From the NCBI RefSeq assembly GCF_027622875.1, contig NZ_JAPZVP010000027.1, forward strand, positions 1 to 49,314: DNA of 49,314 nt. Direction: 5' to 3'. Below are positions 9,401-17,378 of this stretch, piece by piece; the stretch's first letter is position 1, and each line of letters opens with the position of its first letter. The translations under genes were made by a program, and so were the position numbers. The DNA comes from Glycomyces luteolus (lineage in GTDB: Bacteria; Actinomycetota; Actinomycetes; Mycobacteriales; Micromonosporaceae). A model generated the notes under the pieces. The model made no database searches. It saw only the letters and a list, made by a program, of their open reading frames with translations, and had not been told where the DNA came from.

Positions 9401-9665
9401 CCGGGTGCTGCGGGCCGTCCTGCGCTTTGGTGGCGACCGTGGTCAGATCGATGCCGTCGATGAGGTTCTCGGAAGGAAGGCCCTCGTCGTACAGGCCGTA
9501 CAGGGAGCCGGACGCTCCTCCGAGGAAGTCGCCGGTGGTCTGGCCGAGGTCGACCCTGATGACACCCGCTTCCTGGCCGGCGGCGGGCACCGCAGCCAAG
9601 GGGATGATCGCGGCAGCCGCGACCACACTGCATATTCGAGCGGCACGCCGTGTTCGTACGTTCAT
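6390..9665 (-). CDS. Secreted modular glycosidase: GH-A-like catalytic domain, three CBMs, AbfB; 3' end uncertain
   Basis: The protein is about 1040-1090 residues. Signal peptide 1-31 ends in AAVPAAGQ. The catalytic domain (about 35-460) has the clan GH-A pair: Glu163 in LPYNEPEGN (acid/base) and Glu279 in NITEYAYN (nucleophile). Three CBM6/35-like modules begin near residues 475, 632 and 744, the last two opening with VYEAE. Near 907 starts an AbfB (CBM42) beta-trefoil with three repeats (SHNYPDHLVRH, SVNHPGYYLRH, SYNFPAQHLRH), a fold known to bind arabinofuranosyl side chains. The third repeat stops after QLDPIED, where the frame enters a G/C homopolymer (6550-6568) and becomes Pro/Arg-rich junk running into lacI, so the real stop probably lies near 6500-6550. 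The ATG at 9665 has GAGG 6 bases upstream. It should attack an arabinose-decorated plant polysaccharide outside the cell; the exact GH family is not assigned. Confidence 0.85.
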   Translation of the reverse strand: MNVRTRRAARICSVVAAAAIIPLAAVPAAGQEAGVIRVDLGQTTGDFLGGASGSLYGLYDEGLPSENLIDGIDLTTVATKAQDGPQHPGADALEVLGSAVEASNGDVYIYTTDIYRGFPYQWPGDTPQEKLDGYMDKLRVQVEQVATLPVEQQDNIVFLPYNEPEGNMFGTGPWSYNRIHWHTDPQYFFAAWDRAYEVIHSVLPDARIGGPNTSTLYNQVEGFLEHTVQAGTVPDAMVWHELSNPATIRSNVDKYRGWETEHFAGTEYEGTKLPINITEYAYNYHTSVPGQMIQWISALEDKKVYGDIAYWNIDGNLSDSAVQANRANGQWWLLHAYSQMHGGQTVKVTPPRPGVSYTLQGVAALDTDKRQARVLLGGASGAFKLALDNVPSGTFGQKVHAVVREIGWSGQLGDSAQPSTVAEVDLAVSGGTAELAFGSGGLPALDAESAYEVIVTPSVSPGDAAVPQTAWEATYEAETATWTGTGLQRNGPEGSPSALAKFYTSGGYNVGGMRTGANNAIEFNVSVPQDGVYDLSVFASSLNTDADVQAQGPTNMFLRVDGDAATEQELFLSLGYKWVVWDHTDTKVELTAGDHVITLATRSLDGTGAITGDVILDKIDLSLPHPGSTGDVYEAEFAELDGGAAPTYASTHRGSGPGAAAVPGGGEATFWVYSPDDASALLDVATRGDRKVELEVNGQTVTTGQGGIVNAFLLGGINQVTVKGAQGLEVDRLVVTPSGEATGAVYEAEDGTVAGSAQDTSLSLASGGAAVTGVGGDPGNGNTLTFNDVEVSKAGKYALTFRYSNEEQSPSTHYNPDPVARYALVSINGAEPVRVIFPHTFHENNFWELTVPVDLRAGVNSIVVRGEEKPQFDGTTYASDTWPGVPLRSQFAPNLDRIAVTPLFGDVAWRELQSHNYPDHLVRHENWNVRLEPDPSPEADAQFRMVPGLADGSAGYVSFESVNHPGYYLRHSFFEMVLARDDGTALFDKDATFKMTEGLADEWCTSFQSYNFPAQHLRHSGFELQLDPIEDAAPRPPPPSPTPVFPPCGAPPARAGARRSVDRPSTANRYTGPSSSEERKEQRGHDRRCST
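6453..6468. promoter_or_regulatory. Degenerate LacI operator before lacI
   Basis: AGTGTACCGGTTCGCT differs from the consensus AGCGAACCGGTTCGCT at two positions, both in the left half. It lies 35-50 bases upstream of the lacI start, a position suited to autoregulation. Confidence 0.6.
6494..6520 (-). terminator. Candidate hairpin after the secreted glycosidase
   Basis: Two GGGCGCCC blocks at 6494-6501 and 6513-6520 can pair around an 11-base GC-rich spacer. Read leftwards it lies where the glycosidase gene should end and before lacI. There is no U-run, so it is only a weak terminator candidate and may reflect low complexity. Confidence 0.3.
6550..6568. repeat. G homopolymer (12 G, C, 6 G) breaking the glycosidase frame
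   Basis: Twelve G are followed by C and six G in an otherwise normal coding region. The AbfB third repeat loses its family sequence exactly here. Homopolymers this long are rare in coding DNA and prone to sequencing slips, so an assembly error is as likely as a real frameshift. Confidence 0.7.
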
Positions 9666-9728
9666 TTTCGCCTCACTCTCAACATTGAGAAGTCCGCCTC
9701 GCGTCGGCACATTCGGGCAGTGCCACAG

Positions 9729-9746
9729 CAGCGAACCGGTTCGCTG
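9729..9746. promoter_or_regulatory. LacI-family operator before the secreted glycosidase
   Basis: An 18-base perfect palindrome with core AGCGAACCGGTTCGCT lies about 65-80 bases upstream of the glycosidase start and matches O1 over 18 bases. A degenerate relative (GCGCACCGGTTCAG) follows near 9786. The rest of the 9666-10005 intergenic stretch shows no convincing gene. Confidence 0.82.
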
Positions 9747-10005
9747 ATCAACGTACCGGCTCCGATCAGCGGAAGCAAGAGCTTGGCGCACCGGTTCAGA
9801 ATCGTGACCCGGCACGTCACCGCCGCAGCGGAAGCGGACCGTGGCGGTCGGCGGCGCCACCGCAGGCGAAGATCGGGGAGCGCGCCGCCGCCTCCGTCGT
9901 CGGCTTCGGCAAGGTGGCGACACCGTCCTGAGCACGGTCAATGCCCAGGATCTGTCCTATGTAGCTACGGACAGCAGCGGCGGTCTTCGGGCGGCACAGC
10001 AAGAA

Positions 10006-10033
10006 GCCGACCGGCTCAATCGAACCGGTCGGC
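10006..10033 (-). terminator. Intrinsic terminator overlapping the end of the MEDS-HATPase gene
   Basis: Arms GCCGACCGG (10006-10014) and CCGGTCGGC (10025-10033) pair perfectly over a 10-base loop that contains the TGA stop of the gene. Read leftwards the stem is followed by TTCTTGCTG, a moderately T-rich tail. It probably ends the sigma-factor transcript. Confidence 0.6.
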
Positions 10034-10990
10034 GATTGTTTGGTGCGGGGCGGGCAGCCGGAGGTGGATCCGCACGGTGGTGCCTGAGCTGCTGGTGTGC
10101 ACGCGGACGAGGTCAACGATGTGGTTGGCCAGCAGCAGTCCGCGGCCGTGGCGTTCATCGCCATTGGCAGGGCGGCGTCCGGCGAGCGGATCGGTGAGAT
10201 GCCCGGCGTCGCTGACATCGCAGATCAGGTGGCGGTCGTCGGCCCAGACGCGCATGGTGCCGCTGCCGCCACCGTGCTTGATGCTGTTCGCGAGCAGTTC
10301 GGTGACGGCGATTTCAAGGTCGATGAGCTGGGCGGCTGAGAGGCCGACCTTCCGGCCGTAGGAGGTGAGGAACCAGCGGGCGTTGTTGAGGGTGGCTGGG
10401 TCGACGGCGCGCTCGATCGCCGACCGGGGCGGGGTCGGGAGCTGCTGGTTGTGGTCGGCAAAGACGCGCTCGGGGTCGTACTGGTCGCTGTGGCGGCGCC
10501 CGGTGTGATCGATGAGGACCGGATGCGTTGCGCGGGCGTCGGCGATCATGTGCCGGTCGAGTCCTGCAGTGTCGTAGGGGCACAGGATGGTGGCGGCGCG
10601 GCCGGCGAACGCGAGGTTGGTGAGTGCTTCGTGTTGGGCGCAGGCGGGGTATTCGGCCTCGGTGCGGCCGGGCCAGATCGACTCGGTGATGATCCGCACC
10701 CGATGATCGAGGTGGGCGTCGGCGAAGGCATGCAGCACACCCGGGATGATCCGCCCCGGGTTGGCGCCGGCCTCCGCCATGTCGATCAACAGGACGTGTT
10801 CGGCGCAGGCGCCGAGCGCCTCCCGCACCGATGCGAGATTGGGCGTGGGCACGGCGACCGCGACCGGCTCGTCGGCGCTGAGGCCCGCGTCGATGTACGG
10901 GATCGTGCCTGCCAGGTAGGCATCGGCGCCGCAGTAGAACAGTGCGGGGTGCTCGAACAAGACCTCCGTGGGGAGGTGTGCTCCGGTCAT
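10016..10990 (-). CDS. MEDS sensory domain plus anti-sigma HATPase (RsbW-like)
   Basis: This 324-residue soluble protein has two domains. Residues about 10-170 match the MEDS (DcmR-type sensory) domain (HPALFYCGADAYLAGTIPYI near the start). Residues about 195-320 form a GHKL ATPase of the RsbW/SpoIIAB type with ELLANSIKHGGG (N-box) and DERHGRGLLL (G-box). Such proteins bind a sigma factor or phosphorylate a STAS antagonist. It lies 46 bases downstream of a SigB/F-type sigma gene on the same strand, with a STAS gene divergent upstream, so all three partner-switch roles are present. An AAGGAG site lies 7 bases before the ATG. The MEDS signal is unknown. Confidence 0.85.
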   Translation of the reverse strand: MTGAHLPTEVLFEHPALFYCGADAYLAGTIPYIDAGLSADEPVAVAVPTPNLASVREALGACAEHVLLIDMAEAGANPGRIIPGVLHAFADAHLDHRVRIITESIWPGRTEAEYPACAQHEALTNLAFAGRAATILCPYDTAGLDRHMIADARATHPVLIDHTGRRHSDQYDPERVFADHNQQLPTPPRSAIERAVDPATLNNARWFLTSYGRKVGLSAAQLIDLEIAVTELLANSIKHGGGSGTMRVWADDRHLICDVSDAGHLTDPLAGRRPANGDERHGRGLLLANHIVDLVRVHTSSSGTTVRIHLRLPAPHQTIADRFD

Positions 10991-11036
10991 GGCGCGGCTC
11001 CTTCTCGTGGCCGCAGCGCCCAGCGCGACACGGTGT

Positions 11037-11834
11037 TCAGGATGCGGGGCTGGACAGGCTCTCCTTCAGGTCGGTGAGTGTGCGTTTGAGCAGCCTGGAG
11101 ACGTGCATCTGCGAGATGCCGACCTCTTGGGCTATCTGGGTTTGGGTCATGTCGCCGAAGTAGCGCAACCCGAGGATCGTGCGCTCGCGGTCGGGGAGTT
11201 CCTGCAGGAGCGGCGCCAGCGATTCGTGGTTGTCGACCCGTTCGAGGGCGATGTCTTCCTGCCCAAGGGTTTCGGCGAGGGGCGCCCGTTCCTCGTCCGA
11301 GAACGGCGACTCGTCGAGCGATACCGCTCGGTAGGCTTGGGCAGCCTTGTAGCCCTCGGCCACTTCGCTTTCGGTGACGCCGAGGTAGCTGGCCACCTCG
11401 GCGCCGGTGGCAGCCCTGTCGAGGTGCTGGGACAGTTCGGCATTGGCCTGAATGATCGACGCCCGCAGCTCTTGGAGCCGGCGAGGGACCCGCATCGGCC
11501 AGCTGGTGTCGCGGAAGTGGCGGCGCACCTCTCCCATGACCGTGGGCACGGCGTACGACAAGAAGTCGGCACCACGCCCGGGGTCGAACCGGTCGACCGC
11601 GTGGATGAGTCCGATGGAGGCGACTTGGACCAGGTCTTCCTTGGCTATGCCTTTGCCTGAGTACCGCTGGGCGATGTGTTGGGCCAGCGGTAGGTATCCG
11701 GTGACCAGACGGTCCCGGAGCCGGGAGCGTCGCGGGTCGTCGGATTCGAGTAGCTGGAGCTCCTCGAAGATCGGCGCGAGATGGCCGTACTCGTTCGGAG
11801 CGGAGCGGGGTGCCGGGGCATGCTTGTTCATCAT
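11037..11834 (-). CDS. SigB/SigF-type RNA polymerase sigma factor
   Basis: This 265-residue group 3 sigma factor covers regions 2, 3 and 4. Region 2 reads GKGIAKEDLVQVASIGLIHA and FDPGRGADFLSYAVPTVMGE. Region 4 has QELPDRERTILGLRYFGDMT and the HTH QTQIAQEVGISQMHVSRLLK. Family members respond to stress or development and are held by an HATPase anti-sigma factor. The frame is open to 11975, but homology begins at 11834, where tandem ATGs follow AGGACGGAATCC; the longer version is not supported. The next gene downstream encodes the probable anti-sigma factor. Confidence 0.93.
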   Translation of the reverse strand: MMNKHAPAPRSAPNEYGHLAPIFEELQLLESDDPRRSRLRDRLVTGYLPLAQHIAQRYSGKGIAKEDLVQVASIGLIHAVDRFDPGRGADFLSYAVPTVMGEVRRHFRDTSWPMRVPRRLQELRASIIQANAELSQHLDRAATGAEVASYLGVTESEVAEGYKAAQAYRAVSLDESPFSDEERAPLAETLGQEDIALERVDNHESLAPLLQELPDRERTILGLRYFGDMTQTQIAQEVGISQMHVSRLLKRTLTDLKESLSSPAS

Positions 11835-11952
11835 GGATTCCGTCCTGCCGGGTTGGCTGCTGGTCGCCGGCTGCATCGTCGGCTTGCTGGGACCGGCCGC
11901 CTTGGCGACCGGGCATGCCCGGAAACCAGAGCTCCCCTCCGGTGGGTATCGG

Positions 11953-11964
11953 CACCGTACGGTG
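11953..11964. promoter_or_regulatory. Palindrome upstream of the sigma factor gene
   Basis: CACCGTACGGTG is a perfect 12-base palindrome about 120 bases before the sigma start. It may be an operator, though 12-base palindromes also occur by chance. Confidence 0.25.
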
Positions 11965-11979
11965 TCGGTGCGCATCTCC

Positions 11980-12529
11980 CTACGGGAAGACAGGATCCTT
12001 GTGCCACCACTTCACTTGCGATTCACCACAGCCGCGGGAACTGACTCGTAAAATATTTGCATCGACTCCCATCATTAGATCGACACTATCACGATATGAC
12101 ATGAAGCCATTCGCTCGCAGGCAGGCGATATCGCTAAACCTCAAAAGCGTGCCAATCAAGAATATTCGCCGAAAAAGCGCCGCATCCCTTCTCACAATAT
12201 CCCCAGAAAATTCGAATGACCTGACGCAAAGCAAACCTCGGATTCAGGAATATCAAATACTGCGGACTGACTCTGCAGGTGAACCGGCAACTTGCGACGG
12301 ATTCGAAGTCCATCGGCGAAAAATCCGCAGACCTCCACCAAGATCCATCTGAGGCTCGCGCCCGCATTTACGGGCCGGAACACCCCCACATTCGACTGCT
12401 CTATGGATTGCCCATTCGCTTTTATGCGTCGCGGCGCGTAGCATTTGTCAGATCAGCCGTGCAGGTGCCACAGGAGCAGCAGCTCCCAGGAGTACCGTCG
12501 GGGCTTCGTGGCCATATAAAGGCGGAACA
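11980..12529. other. AT-rich intergenic region without a recognisable gene
   Basis: This stretch between the divergent sigma and STAS genes is much richer in A/T than its surroundings. Short open frames on both strands have no recognisable sequence or convincing ribosome binding sites. It probably holds promoters for both genes, and an untranslated RNA cannot be excluded. No clear GTTT/GGGTA-type SigB promoter pair was found. Confidence 0.5.
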
Positions 12530-12934
12530 ATGCCAAAGCGCATCAGCACCAGAGCCGATACCGTAGCCAGGCCCGTTCCCTCATCGCCGCCGGCAAAGGT
12601 AGAACATCTCGACGATTCGCTGGGGATCACCGAATACGGTAGCCCGCAGATCGTGGGTCTGCGCGCGACTGGAGGCATCGACCTGCGCAGCCACATCGCC
12701 TGGGACCACGCACTGCGGCGGGCGGTCGGCCATGGCGAGGAAGTCCACCTGGATCTGACCGGCCTCGAATTCATCGACTCCCGAGGCGCCGCCGCGCTCG
12801 TCGAAGCCGCGAACCACCTGACCGGCGGACACCAGATCGTGGTTCACCACGCCCCTCCTTACTTTCAGCGGATCATGCAGGTCCTGTGGCCTGAGGGAGT
12901 GCCCTCCATCGTGATCGAACGCGCCGCACGATAA
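12530..12934 (+). CDS. STAS-domain anti-sigma factor antagonist (RsbV-like)
   Basis: The protein has 134 residues; the first about 30 are Ser/Thr/Pro-rich and probably flexible. Residues about 40-130 form a STAS domain with the phosphorylation-site strand-turn LDLTGLEFIDSRGAAALVEA, where Ser in DSRG is the expected phosphoacceptor. Unphosphorylated it would bind the anti-sigma HATPase and free the sigma factor. It is divergent from the sigma gene across an AT-rich region, so the switch components are transcribed separately. The ATG has an AAAGG stretch about 8 bases upstream. Confidence 0.88.
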   Translation: MPKRISTRADTVARPVPSSPPAKVEHLDDSLGITEYGSPQIVGLRATGGIDLRSHIAWDHALRRAVGHGEEVHLDLTGLEFIDSRGAAALVEAANHLTGGHQIVVHHAPPYFQRIMQVLWPEGVPSIVIERAAR

Positions 12935-13057
12935 TCACCACTCACGATCCATCGGTCACCAACTACTGCGATCGGCTCAACACACCTCAACGCGGCCAAT
13001 CCTCAAGCAGCCCAAACCGAATCCTCACCGCTCCCCTCCTGGGGCCCCCGCATGCTC

Positions 13058-15289
13058 CTAGCCCCGCTCGAGCGCCCGTGCGGTCGCCGTGCCTCGCATG
13101 TCCGCCACGGGACCCTCGTACAGGACCCGTCCGCCGTGGCGACCCGCGCCCGGACCGAGGTCCACGATCCAGTCGGCGCGGCGGATCACCTCGACGTTGT
13201 GCTCGATGACCACGACGGTGTGACCGCCCTCGACCAGTTGGAACAGCACCTCCATGAGCGTGTCGATGTCGCGCAGGTGCAGCCCGGTCGTCGGCTCGTC
13301 GAGCACGTACAGCGACGGCTCGGCGGCGTCCCGCAGCTCCTTCGCGATCTTGACGCGCTGGCACTCGCCGCCCGACAGCGTCGTGAGCGGCTGTCCCAGG
13401 CGCAGGTAGCCGAGGCCGACCCGGTCGAGATCGCGCAGTGCCTTCCGGATCGCCGGGTCCGCGAGCCGGTGCAGCGCATCCGAAATGGTCAGACCGTCCA
13501 CATCGGCGATGGTGAGCCCGTCGACGCGGTGCCGCAACGCCTCCTTGGTGAACCGGCGCCCGCCGCACGTCTCGCACACGGTCTCCTGCCCGTCCATGAA
13601 CGCGAGGTCGGTGTAGACGATGCCTAGCCCCTTGCAGTCGGGGCAACCCCCTTCGGAGTTCGCACTGAAGTACTTGGCCGGCAGGCCGCTCGCCTTCGCG
13701 AACAGCCGCCTGACAGGCACGGCGATCCCCGTATAGGTGATCGGCGTCGACCGGCGGTTGGCGCCGACGGGGCGCTGGTCGACGACCATCGCGCCGTGCT
13801 GCTCGACGAGTTCGGCCGCCAGGCTCGACTTCCCGGACCCGGCGACGCCGGTGAGGACGGTCAGCACCCCGGCCGGGACGTCGACGGTGACGTCCTGGAG
13901 GTTGTTCCGCTCGGCGTGCTTGATCGTGATCGCGTCGGCGGGCTCACGCGGCGCCGTGGTGACCGGCGCCCGTTTCGCCAGGGCGAGCGCGGTCGGCGTC
14001 CCGGCCTTCCGAAGCTGCGCGAACGTCCCCTGGAAGACCACCCTGCCGCCGTCGGTCCCGCCGTCGGGACCGATCTCCACGATCTGGTCGGCGACCGCCA
14101 TCACGGCCGGGTCGTGCTCAACCACGAGCACCGTGTTCCCCTTGTCCCGCAGCCGCTTCAGCAGTCCGATCATGGCGTGGACATCCTGCGGGTGGAGGCC
14201 CACGGTGGGTTCGTCGAAGATGTACAGCATTTCGATCAGGCTGCTGCCCAGGTGCTTCACGGTCCTCACCCGCTGCGACTCGCCTCCAGACAGGCTCGTC
14301 GTGGCCCGCCCCAGGTGCAGGTATCCGAGTCCGATCGCGTCCATCACGCGCAGCCGCTCCACCAGCGCCGACACCACCGGTACGACGGCCGTCTCCTGAA
14401 CGTCGGCAACGAGGTCCGCGAGTTCGGCGACTTCCATGAGGGCCATCTCGCCGATGGTGCGCCCGAGCACGGTTACCGCCCGGGCCTCGGCGTTCAATCG
14501 GTCGCCGCCGCAGTCCGGGCACGTGCCCGATCTCGTGAACCGGTCGATGGCCTCCTGCTTGCGGTCCGAGAGGCTGTCGGAGGTGTGCAGGTAGATCCGT
14601 TCGAACCACGCCACCAGGCCCTCGAAGTCAGCCGGCGGCTTCACGCCGAGCCGGGTGACGTGCGCGCCGCCGTACAGCAGCGCACCGCGCTCGTCGTCGG
14701 TCCAGGACCGCAGCGGCGCGTCGACCGGGAGCCACCCGAGGTCGGTGTACTTGGAGAGCCAGTAGCCGCCGTCCACGAAGCCGGGCAGGAGGATCGCGCC
14801 CTCCTTCAGCGACCTGGAGAGGTCGAGGAACGACGCGGTGTCGATCTCCACGACCTCTCCCAGGCCCGAGCAGGTGGGGCACATGCCCGCGGTCTCGTTG
14901 AACGAGAAGCGGTTCGACTCGCCGAGGTGCGGGTCGCCGATCCGCGAGAAGAGCAGCCGCAGGTACGTCCACGTGTCAGTGATCGTCCCGACGGTCGATC
15001 GGGTGTTGCCGCCGAGACGACGCTGGTCGATGACGACCACGGGCGACAGGCCCGAGATCTCGTCGGCCTCGGGCCGCGTCCATTTCGGCAGCCGGTTCCG
15101 CAGGAACGGCGGATAGGTTTCGTTGACCTGGTGGCCGGCCTCGGCGGCGATCGTGTCGAAGACCAGTGACGACTTCCCGGAGCCGGAGGGCCCGGCGAAC
15201 ACGGTCAGGCTCCCGCGCGGCACTTCCAGGTCCACCGATTTGAGGTTGTTGGACCTGGCGCCGCGGATGCGGATCATGCGTTCGTTCAT
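13058..15289 (-). CDS. UvrA-like excinuclease-family ATP-binding protein
   Basis: This 743-residue protein has two ABC ATPase halves. The first Walker A is [10 protein letters not shown] near residue 35, with a zinc-finger segment [10 protein letters not shown] near 137 and signature SLSGGESQR. The second half has [10 protein letters not shown], zinc segment [13 protein letters not shown], signature TLSGGECQR and Walker [13 protein letters not shown]. Housekeeping UvrA is about 940 residues, so this is the short UvrA2/drug-resistance type, a class implicated in tolerance to DNA-binding antibiotics. It is divergent from a WYL regulator with a 62-base gap, suggesting joint control and induced expression. 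The function as self-protection is inferred. Confidence 0.9.
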   Translation of the reverse strand: MNERMIRIRGARSNNLKSVDLEVPRGSLTVFAGPSGSGKSSLVFDTIAAEAGHQVNETYPPFLRNRLPKWTRPEADEISGLSPVVVIDQRRLGGNTRSTVGTITDTWTYLRLLFSRIGDPHLGESNRFSFNETAGMCPTCSGLGEVVEIDTASFLDLSRSLKEGAILLPGFVDGGYWLSKYTDLGWLPVDAPLRSWTDDERGALLYGGAHVTRLGVKPPADFEGLVAWFERIYLHTSDSLSDRKQEAIDRFTRSGTCPDCGGDRLNAEARAVTVLGRTIGEMALMEVAELADLVADVQETAVVPVVSALVERLRVMDAIGLGYLHLGRATTSLSGGESQRVRTVKHLGSSLIEMLYIFDEPTVGLHPQDVHAMIGLLKRLRDKGNTVLVVEHDPAVMAVADQIVEIGPDGGTDGGRVVFQGTFAQLRKAGTPTALALAKRAPVTTAPREPADAITIKHAERNNLQDVTVDVPAGVLTVLTGVAGSGKSSLAAELVEQHGAMVVDQRPVGANRRSTPITYTGIAVPVRRLFAKASGLPAKYFSANSEGGCPDCKGLGIVYTDLAFMDGQETVCETCGGRRFTKEALRHRVDGLTIADVDGLTISDALHRLADPAIRKALRDLDRVGLGYLRLGQPLTTLSGGECQRVKIAKELRDAAEPSLYVLDEPTTGLHLRDIDTLMEVLFQLVEGGHTVVVIEHNVEVIRRADWIVDLGPGAGRHGGRVLYEGPVADMRGTATARALERG

Positions 15290-15310
15290 GCCTGCGACGC
15301 TAGGCGCAGA

Positions 15311-15331
15311 TGCGGCCGGTTTCTGACCGCA
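15311..15331. promoter_or_regulatory. Inverted repeat between the UvrA-like and WYL genes
   Basis: Half-sites TGCGGCC and GACCGCA (6 of 7 positions match when inverted) flank a short spacer in the 62-base divergent promoter region. This is a candidate operator for the WYL regulator and could govern both genes. Confidence 0.4.
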
Positions 15332-15351
15332 TTTTCAGGCACACTGGGAAC

Positions 15352-16302
15352 ATGTCCGATGTCACCCGCAGGATGCTCTCGCTCCTGGCGTCGCTGCAGA
15401 CCGGCCGCTCGTTCAGCGGTGGTGAACTCGCCTCGCGGCTGGGAGTGAGCCCGCGGACGCTGCGGCGAGACGTCGACCGCCTGCGCGAGTACGGCTACCC
15501 GGTCGAGACCCGCCCAGGACCCGGCGGTCACTACCGGCTCACCGCCGGCACCGTGATGCCGCCGCTCATGCTCGAGGACGACGAGGCCATCGCGGTCCTG
15601 CTCGGCCTCGCCGCGCTCGCGGCCACCGGCAGCGCCGATGAGGGCTCGGTCGACGAAGCCGCCACGCGCGCTTACGGAAAGGTCGAGCAGTACCTGCCGA
15701 AACGCCTTCGTCACCGGATCGCACGGGTCCGCTCCAGCCTGGAAACCAGCGAGGTCCGCGCCCCGAGCACCAGCGCCGGAGACCTCGGCGGACTCGCCGA
15801 CGCGATCGCGGCCAGGCAGGTCGTCACCTTCGACTACGAGCGCAAGGACGGCGCGGCCTCGTCCCGCCGCGTCGAGCCCTACCGGCAGGTCCACCACCTC
15901 CAGCGCTGGTTCCTCCTCGCCTGGGATCTCGACCGCGGCGACTGGCGCGTGTTCCGCACCGACCGCCTCTCCGGTCTGCGCCTGACCACGACCGGGTTCG
16001 AACCGCGGCCCGCTCCGCCGGCCGTCGACTACCTCACCGAGGGCATCGGCAAGCACCGGCAGCCCGTCGTGTTCATCATCGAGGGGAACCCGGGGCCCGT
16101 CGCCGAGGCGTTCCGCCACGACACCGTGGAGCTGAGCGCGCTCGACGGCGGGCGCACCCGCGTGGCCCTGCGCCTCGACTCATGGGAGTGGCCGCTCGTC
16201 ACGCTCGCCTTCCTCGACGCCGACTTCACGATCGAGGCCCCCGACGCCTTCCGGGAGGGGTTTCGCCGCTTCGCCGAGCGCCTGCATGCGGCCGCCGTCT
16301 GA
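15352..16302 (+). CDS. HTH plus WYL-domain transcriptional regulator (YafY type)
   Basis: The protein has 316 residues. The N-terminal HTH_11 winged helix reads SGGELASRLGVSPRTLRRDV, followed by a WYL domain around residues 150-220 (VVTFDYERKDG, then RVEPYRQVHHLQRWFLLAWD) and a C-terminal WCX region. WYL proteins sense nucleic acid or nucleotide ligands and many control DNA-damage or defence genes, which suits its divergent UvrA-like neighbour. The ATG at 15352 begins the HTH; the ribosome binding site is poor (GGGAA close to the start), so translation may be leaderless or weak. Confidence 0.9.
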   Translation: MSDVTRRMLSLLASLQTGRSFSGGELASRLGVSPRTLRRDVDRLREYGYPVETRPGPGGHYRLTAGTVMPPLMLEDDEAIAVLLGLAALAATGSADEGSVDEAATRAYGKVEQYLPKRLRHRIARVRSSLETSEVRAPSTSAGDLGGLADAIAARQVVTFDYERKDGAASSRRVEPYRQVHHLQRWFLLAWDLDRGDWRVFRTDRLSGLRLTTTGFEPRPAPPAVDYLTEGIGKHRQPVVFIIEGNPGPVAEAFRHDTVELSALDGGRTRVALRLDSWEWPLVTLAFLDADFTIEAPDAFREGFRRFAERLHAAAV

Positions 16303-16419
16303 GCCCGACCGGGCACGTCGCTCAAGCTCAGCGGCGCCCGGGGCTGCGGGGCCCCGGGCTCGACGTCTTCCTGCTGCGCCGCCGGATTCGACCGGCCGAC
16401 GCACCAACCGCTGCACACG

Positions 16420-17328
16420 TCAGCGGTAGCCGCTGGTGTCGGCCGGCTTTCCGGCGTCCTGGACTTCGGTGATGTACCGCCATGCGTCAGGCTGCGAACC
16501 GTCCAAGTCCGTGAAGCCGTACTCCTTCGCCAACTCCCCGCTCGAAACCGACCGGCCGTTCCACCGCGCTCGATCAGAGTCCCCCGCAAGCGCCGCGGCG
16601 GCGCGCCCGAGATAGCGCGGCGTCTCGGAGATCGCGAAGTGCGGTTCCCTGGCGATGGCGTCGCGCCAGTTCTCCTCGGTGACGCCGAAAACGTCGAGCA
16701 TCATCTCCGACCGCATCCAGCCCGGGGTCAGCGAGACCGCTGCGGCCCCGTGCTTCTCGAGGTCCTTGGCGTGCGCCCAGGCCATGCGGTTGACCGCCGT
16801 CTTCGCCACGTCGTAGAACGGCGAGTTGCGGTAGTGCTGGGCGTTGTACTCAGTCGTCCCGTCGGTGACCTCGATCAGGAGGCCGCCCGGGCGTTCGATG
16901 AGCAGCGGGAGCGCGTGGTGGGCGGTGACGAGGTGAGTGTCGACGGCCAGGCGGAGCAGGCGCAGGCCGTTGTCGAGATCGTGCTCCCAGACGGTCTTGT
17001 CGAACTCGAACAGGTGCTCGCCGCCCCAGATATTGTTTACCAGCACGTCGAGACGGCCCCGCTCGTCCCGGATGCGGTCGACCAGCGCCCTCACTTCCTC
17101 CGAGACGAGATGGTCGACGGAGACGGGGATGCCGATGCCGCCGGCCCGCTCGACCAGTTCGGCGGTGTCCTCGATGGTCTCCGGTCGGCCGTACTCGGAC
17201 GCTCGGTCGCGCGTGGTGCGGCCGGTCACGTACACCGTGGCTCCCGCTGCGCCGAGTTCGACGGCGATGCCTCGGCCGCCGCCTCGCGTGGCGCCGGCGA
17301 CCAGCGCGACTTTTCCCTTGAGGTTCAA
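16420..17328 (-). CDS. SDR-family oxidoreductase
   Basis: This 302-residue short-chain dehydrogenase has the N-terminal cofactor motif VAGATRGGGRGIAVELG (TGxxxGxG type), LVNNIWGG instead of NNAG, and the catalytic Tyr/Lys pair in NSPFYDVAKTAVNR. It matches the DHRS1-like SDR subgroup. The start is TTG at 17328 with AGAGGG 6 bases upstream. It is divergent from a TetR regulator, and a 22-base imperfect palindrome lies between them, so it is probably the TetR target. The substrate is not visible. Confidence 0.9.
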   Translation of the reverse strand: MNLKGKVALVAGATRGGGRGIAVELGAAGATVYVTGRTTRDRASEYGRPETIEDTAELVERAGGIGIPVSVDHLVSEEVRALVDRIRDERGRLDVLVNNIWGGEHLFEFDKTVWEHDLDNGLRLLRLAVDTHLVTAHHALPLLIERPGGLLIEVTDGTTEYNAQHYRNSPFYDVAKTAVNRMAWAHAKDLEKHGAAAVSLTPGWMRSEMMLDVFGVTEENWRDAIAREPHFAISETPRYLGRAAAALAGDSDRARWNGRSVSSGELAKEYGFTDLDGSQPDAWRYITEVQDAGKPADTSGYR

Positions 17329-17348
17329 TGCAAGCCCTCTCTCGAGAT

Positions 17349-17370
17349 TATAAACGTACGTTCGGTTATA
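17349..17370. promoter_or_regulatory. TetR-type operator between the SDR and tetR genes
   Basis: A 22-base imperfect palindrome (9 of 11 positions symmetric) starts TATAAACGTAC; its right half, when inverted, reads TATAACCGAAC. It contains the perfect 10-mer AACGTACGTT and overlaps the start of the probable -10 element of tetR. Confidence 0.7.
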
Positions 17371-17378
17371 CTATATGC

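Noticed and set aside
9817..10218. A 133-residue minus-strand protein downstream of the MEDS gene
   Set aside because: Most of it overlaps the MEDS-HATPase gene in another frame; the remainder has no recognised sequence or start signal.
12134..12389. Small minus-strand frames in the AT-rich intergenic region
   Set aside because: They are short, mutually overlapping, without ribosome binding sites or family sequence.
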